DNA of 15,330 nt from the NCBI GenBank assembly GCA_020433835.1, contig JAGRBY010000107.1:1-15330 (forward strand), read 5' to 3'. The position numbers were made by a program, and so were the translations under genes. Of the stretch, positions 13,181 to 15,330 are shown in pieces. The notes under the pieces were generated by a model. The model ran no database searches and was not told the origin of the DNA. It saw nothing but the letters and a program-made list of their open reading frames with translations. This DNA comes from Anaerolineae bacterium. Lineage in GTDB: Bacteria > Chloroflexota > Anaerolineae > 4572-78 > J111. How positions within the stretch are numbered: the first letter of the stretch is position 1; each line of letters starts with the position of its first letter.

Positions 13181-14161
13181 TTATTGATCAGCCAGCGCAG
13201 CTAACACGGCGTCGTGCAAGTCGCCGTTGCTAACGATGACGCCGCGATTGTCGTGCATCTTATAATCCGAACTAAAATCGAGCGGCTTGCCATACATATC
13301 GGTTACGCGCCCGCCGGCCTCTTCGATGATGAGGCTACCGGCGGCGTGGTCCCAAATCTTCTCGCGATAGCCGGGATATTTGGGCGACGGCAGCCGCAAA
13401 TAGAGCGCCGCATCGCCGCGAGCGACCGCGCCGTACTTGACCTGGCTGTCCATCCGCAGCGAGGGTTTGGTGATACCGGCGGCCTCGGCGATTGCCTTCT
13501 GCAGCGGTTGGTCGCCGTGGCTGGCCTCGACACTTTCGGCAAAGCGAACGTTTTCGGGATGCGTGGCGGGTACTACGTGGATGGGCGTGAAATCATCGCT
13601 GTTTAGCGGAGCCATTGCTGCGCCTTCACCTCGCACGGCCACAAAAACAACGCCTTTGTCGCCTTCCGGCTCATCCCACTTCATCGGCAGTACCGGGCCG
13701 GCCAGCGCAGCGACCACCACCTGACCGTTTTCAATCAACGCCAGGGCGATGCCATACTGATCGTTGCGCAAAAAGCCTTTGGTGCCGTCAATCGGATCGA
13801 GCGTCCAGAAGCGGTTGGTTACCTGGCCGTTACCGGCGTCGATCCAGCCGCAGACTTCTTCAACGCTGGCGTTGGGAAAGAATTGCTGCACGTAAGCCGT
13901 CACCTGCTCCAGCTTGGCGGCATTCTCCGGCGTGCGGAGTTGGCTTGAATCTTCCTCACCGACAATAACGGCATCGGGAAAGTGGGCCGTTACGTACTGG
14001 CAAACCACGGCCTGAGCGCCAAAATCGGCGACGGTGACCGGGCTTTTATCGCCCTTTTCCAATGAATCAACATTGACCATATCAGCCTGAACGGCCAGGC
14101 ACAATTGAGCCGCTCGCGTTACGGCTTCAATAGCAATTTGTTTTTCTTTTTCGTAAGACAT
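13181..14161 (-). CDS. 3'(2'),5'-bisphosphate nucleotidase, HAL2/SAL1-like
   Basis: A 326-residue enzyme of the Li+-sensitive, Mg2+-dependent inositol monophosphatase superfamily. It most closely resembles yeast HAL2 and plant SAL1, which remove the 3'-phosphate from PAP (3'-phosphoadenosine 5'-phosphate) in sulfur metabolism. Metal-binding motifs are complete: SPVTVADF (40-47, D46), GEED (68-71), LDPIDGTKGFLR (121-132, D122 and D125) and KIWDHAAG (268-275, D271). The phrase YREKIWDHAAG is characteristic of HAL2 rather than of the shorter CysQ group. Inositol or fructose bisphosphate activity cannot be excluded. The ATG start has AGGAG ten bases upstream. It stands between the NUDIX gene (322-base gap) and aroQ, so it may have its own promoter. 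Confidence 0.88.
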   Translation of the reverse strand: MSYEKEKQIAIEAVTRAAQLCLAVQADMVNVDSLEKGDKSPVTVADFGAQAVVCQYVTAHFPDAVIVGEEDSSQLRTPENAAKLEQVTAYVQQFFPNASVEEVCGWIDAGNGQVTNRFWTLDPIDGTKGFLRNDQYGIALALIENGQVVVAALAGPVLPMKWDEPEGDKGVVFVAVRGEGAAMAPLNSDDFTPIHVVPATHPENVRFAESVEASHGDQPLQKAIAEAAGITKPSLRMDSQVKYGAVARGDAALYLRLPSPKYPGYREKIWDHAAGSLIIEEAGGRVTDMYGKPLDFSSDYKMHDNRGVIVSNGDLHDAVLAALADQ

Positions 14162-14483
14162 GGGTTTGTTTCTCCTGATCAGGATTGTAGATTGCTCGCT
14201 GAGTGCATTTTAAGGCATAAGCATAGAGGATAAGTGTGAAAATGATTAGTATCTGGTTAGATTTAAGTCTCAGAGTAGCACAATATTAAACCGTGCAACC
14301 ATAAAATTGCTCTAATAATCGACAGAATTAACAGGATTTACTTTAATTATAACAATTATAATCGTGATAATCTTGCCGTAGGTGCTGTCTAATTTCTCTT
14401 TACCATAGTTTAGTTCAGAGCTACCAGTCTCAGACTATAGTTGATCAATGCATCTAAAATTCTGCTAGATGCCAAGCTCGACC
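14162..14483. other. AT-rich intergenic region, no gene seen
   Basis: This 322-base gap between the NUDIX and nucleotidase genes holds the nucleotidase ribosome site (AGGAG on the minus strand, near 14172) and a small hairpin, GCATCTA (14450-14456) with TAGATGC (14466-14472), just beyond the NUDIX stop. A stretch with GACAGAATTAACAGGATTTAC (14321-14341) looks like half of a dispersed repeat. The hairpin lacks a T-run. I see no gene and no clear promoter. Confidence 0.4.
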
Positions 14484-15026
14484 TTATGCCGTAACCAATC
14501 CTAACTGCATGCCGGCCAACATGATACCAGCCACGGTTTTGACATCTTCGATCTCGTGCCGCTGGATCATGGCGATGGCTTCAGCCCAGGGCAGCGTGAT
14601 AACTTCGATATGCTCGTCGAACTCAAGATTGTTGGGGCCGGGTGTGATATCGGTAGCCAGGTAGAGGTGGATAAACTCGGTGAAGATGCCGGGCGCGGTG
14701 TAGAAGCCGTGCATCTTTTGCCAGGTAGCGGCGGTATCGCCCGTCTCTTCTAACAGCTCACGCGGTGCAGCCAAATCGGGGTCTTCATCCGGCTCCAGCC
14801 CCCCCGCTGGCAGCTCAATGACCCACTTCTGCGCGGCGGAGCGAAACTGCTTCACCAGCCGAACCTCGTTGTTGTTGGTCATCGGCACAATGGCGACCGC
14901 GCCGTGGTTGCTTACAATCTCGCGCTGTACCGGCGTGCCGTCGGTCAGTTGGGCTTCTCGCAAGGTAAAGTCGATGGCCCGACCTTTGAATATTTTCTCT
15001 TCACGAATGGTTTCTTCGGGGTTCAT
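14484..15026 (-). CDS. NUDIX hydrolase, ADP-ribose pyrophosphatase-like
   Basis: A 180-residue cytoplasmic hydrolase. The Nudix box is complete from residue 75: G-x5-E-x7-RELLEE-x-G, with RELLEETG at 89-96; only the last hydrophobic position is unusual (Asp97). The N-terminal strand region, QFRSAAQKWVIELPAGG upstream of the box, and FYTAPGIFTEFIHLYLA (108-124) downstream are typical of ADP-ribose pyrophosphatases, which split ADP-ribose to AMP and ribose 5-phosphate. Other NDP-sugar substrates are possible. The ATG at 15024-15026 is preferred over a TTG 11 codons upstream because GAGAGA lies just before it and family members begin near MNPEET. It lies 96 bases downstream of aroB on the same strand. 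Confidence 0.88.
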   Translation of the reverse strand: MNPEETIREEKIFKGRAIDFTLREAQLTDGTPVQREIVSNHGAVAIVPMTNNNEVRLVKQFRSAAQKWVIELPAGGLEPDEDPDLAAPRELLEETGDTAATWQKMHGFYTAPGIFTEFIHLYLATDITPGPNNLEFDEHIEVITLPWAEAIAMIQRHEIEDVKTVAGIMLAGMQLGLVTA

Positions 15027-15083
15027 AGTCTCTCTCGTAAAAACAGAAAGGAGCGTCAATGTTTACTTTGACCTACAGTGAAT

Positions 15084-15101
15084 GACAAAGCAACCTTTGT
15101 C
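15084..15101 (-). terminator. Hairpin after aroB, possible weak terminator
   Basis: GACAAAG (15084-15090) and CTTTGTC (15095-15101) form a perfect seven-pair stem with a four-base loop, 21 bases beyond the aroB stop codon. There is no clear T-run, so it may attenuate rather than stop transcription into the NUDIX gene. Confidence 0.35.
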
Positions 15102-15122
15102 GCTCCGATAATTTTCGCTTAT

Positions 15123-15330
15123 TTACAAAACCGCCTCAACATCCTTCTGGGCGATATCTTTGAAAATATCCACATCGCCGATGGCGCGTGGCAGGATGAA
15201 ACGGAGCGTGTTGCCCTGCCGTTTCTTGTCGGTGGTCATCGCGGCCAGAACCTCGGCGGATGGATAGTCAGGCGGTTGGATCGGCATCTGAAGTTGGTCG
15301 AGCAGAGCGATGATGCCTCTGTTGTTTGAG
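15123..15330 (-). CDS. aroB: 3-dehydroquinate synthase, C-terminal part
   Basis: The last 68 residues of a protein cut off by the right edge of the window. The segment MTTDKKRQGNTLRFILPRAI (residues 31-50 of the fragment) followed by GDV is the conserved C-terminal signature of AroB, where Lys residues contact substrate or NAD. Upstream lies the helical stretch ending PPDYPSAEVLAA (19-30). The stop is TAA at 15123-15125. The full enzyme is about 350-370 residues, so roughly four-fifths lies outside. It makes 3-dehydroquinate, the substrate of the aroQ product encoded about 2 kb downstream. Confidence 0.92.
   Translation of the reverse strand, partial: SNNRGIIALLDQLQMPIQPPDYPSAEVLAAMTTDKKRQGNTLRFILPRAIGDVDIFKDIAQKDVEAVL

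Noticed and set aside
15027..15059. TTG start 11 codons upstream for the NUDIX protein
   Set aside because: The ATG at 15026 has a GAGAGA site and fits the usual length of the family.

Overview
The window looks like ordinary chromosome from a free-living bacterium of about 50% GC. It has strong Shine-Dalgarno sites, GTG as well as ATG starts, long intergenic gaps and an unusual number of palindromic intergenic repeats. The gene set and repeat style suggest Chloroflexota (Anaerolineae/Caldilineae-like). This is inference only: there is no rRNA or other decisive marker. Thirteen protein genes can be supported, one of them cut by the right edge, plus one gene relic. I see no tRNA, rRNA, CRISPR array or intact transposase.

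Left part (1-4453). A full-length homologue of vitamin K-dependent gamma-glutamyl carboxylase lies on the minus strand and keeps the catalytic Lys and His. It is divergent from a plus-strand pair: an AAA ATPase with an N-terminal winged helix, then a PspA-like coiled-coil protein 30 bases downstream. Good promoter candidates face both ways in the 352-base gap, and a strong hairpin ends the pair. The pair is the best candidate for a poorly described system here.

Middle (4454-8748), all minus strand. A small membrane-anchored protein and an Asp-box beta-propeller protein form a likely operon. A LysE-type exporter and a tandem GNAT acetyltransferase form another. A stand-alone eRF1 domain-3-like protein is followed at once by a truncated, out-of-frame copy of a DUF1330-like gene whose intact version lies at 12163-12606.

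Right part (8749-15330), minus strand. A 981-residue lipoprotein contains three copies of a roughly 280-residue helical unit. Beyond a 468-base AT-rich gap come a DUF1330-like gene coupled to aroQ, a HAL2-type bisphosphate nucleotidase, a NUDIX ADP-ribose pyrophosphatase-like gene and the 3' end of aroB. aroQ and aroB both belong to the shikimate pathway (steps 3 and 2).

Repeats. At least five unrelated inverted-repeat families sit between genes: a GTGACAGTCAC element (two copies), a 130-base element (two copies in opposite orientation), an AGACCTGACAGGT element, a perfect 26-base palindrome and a cacagat-rich element. They resemble MITEs or REP-like sequences and show that non-autonomous repeats are common in this genome.
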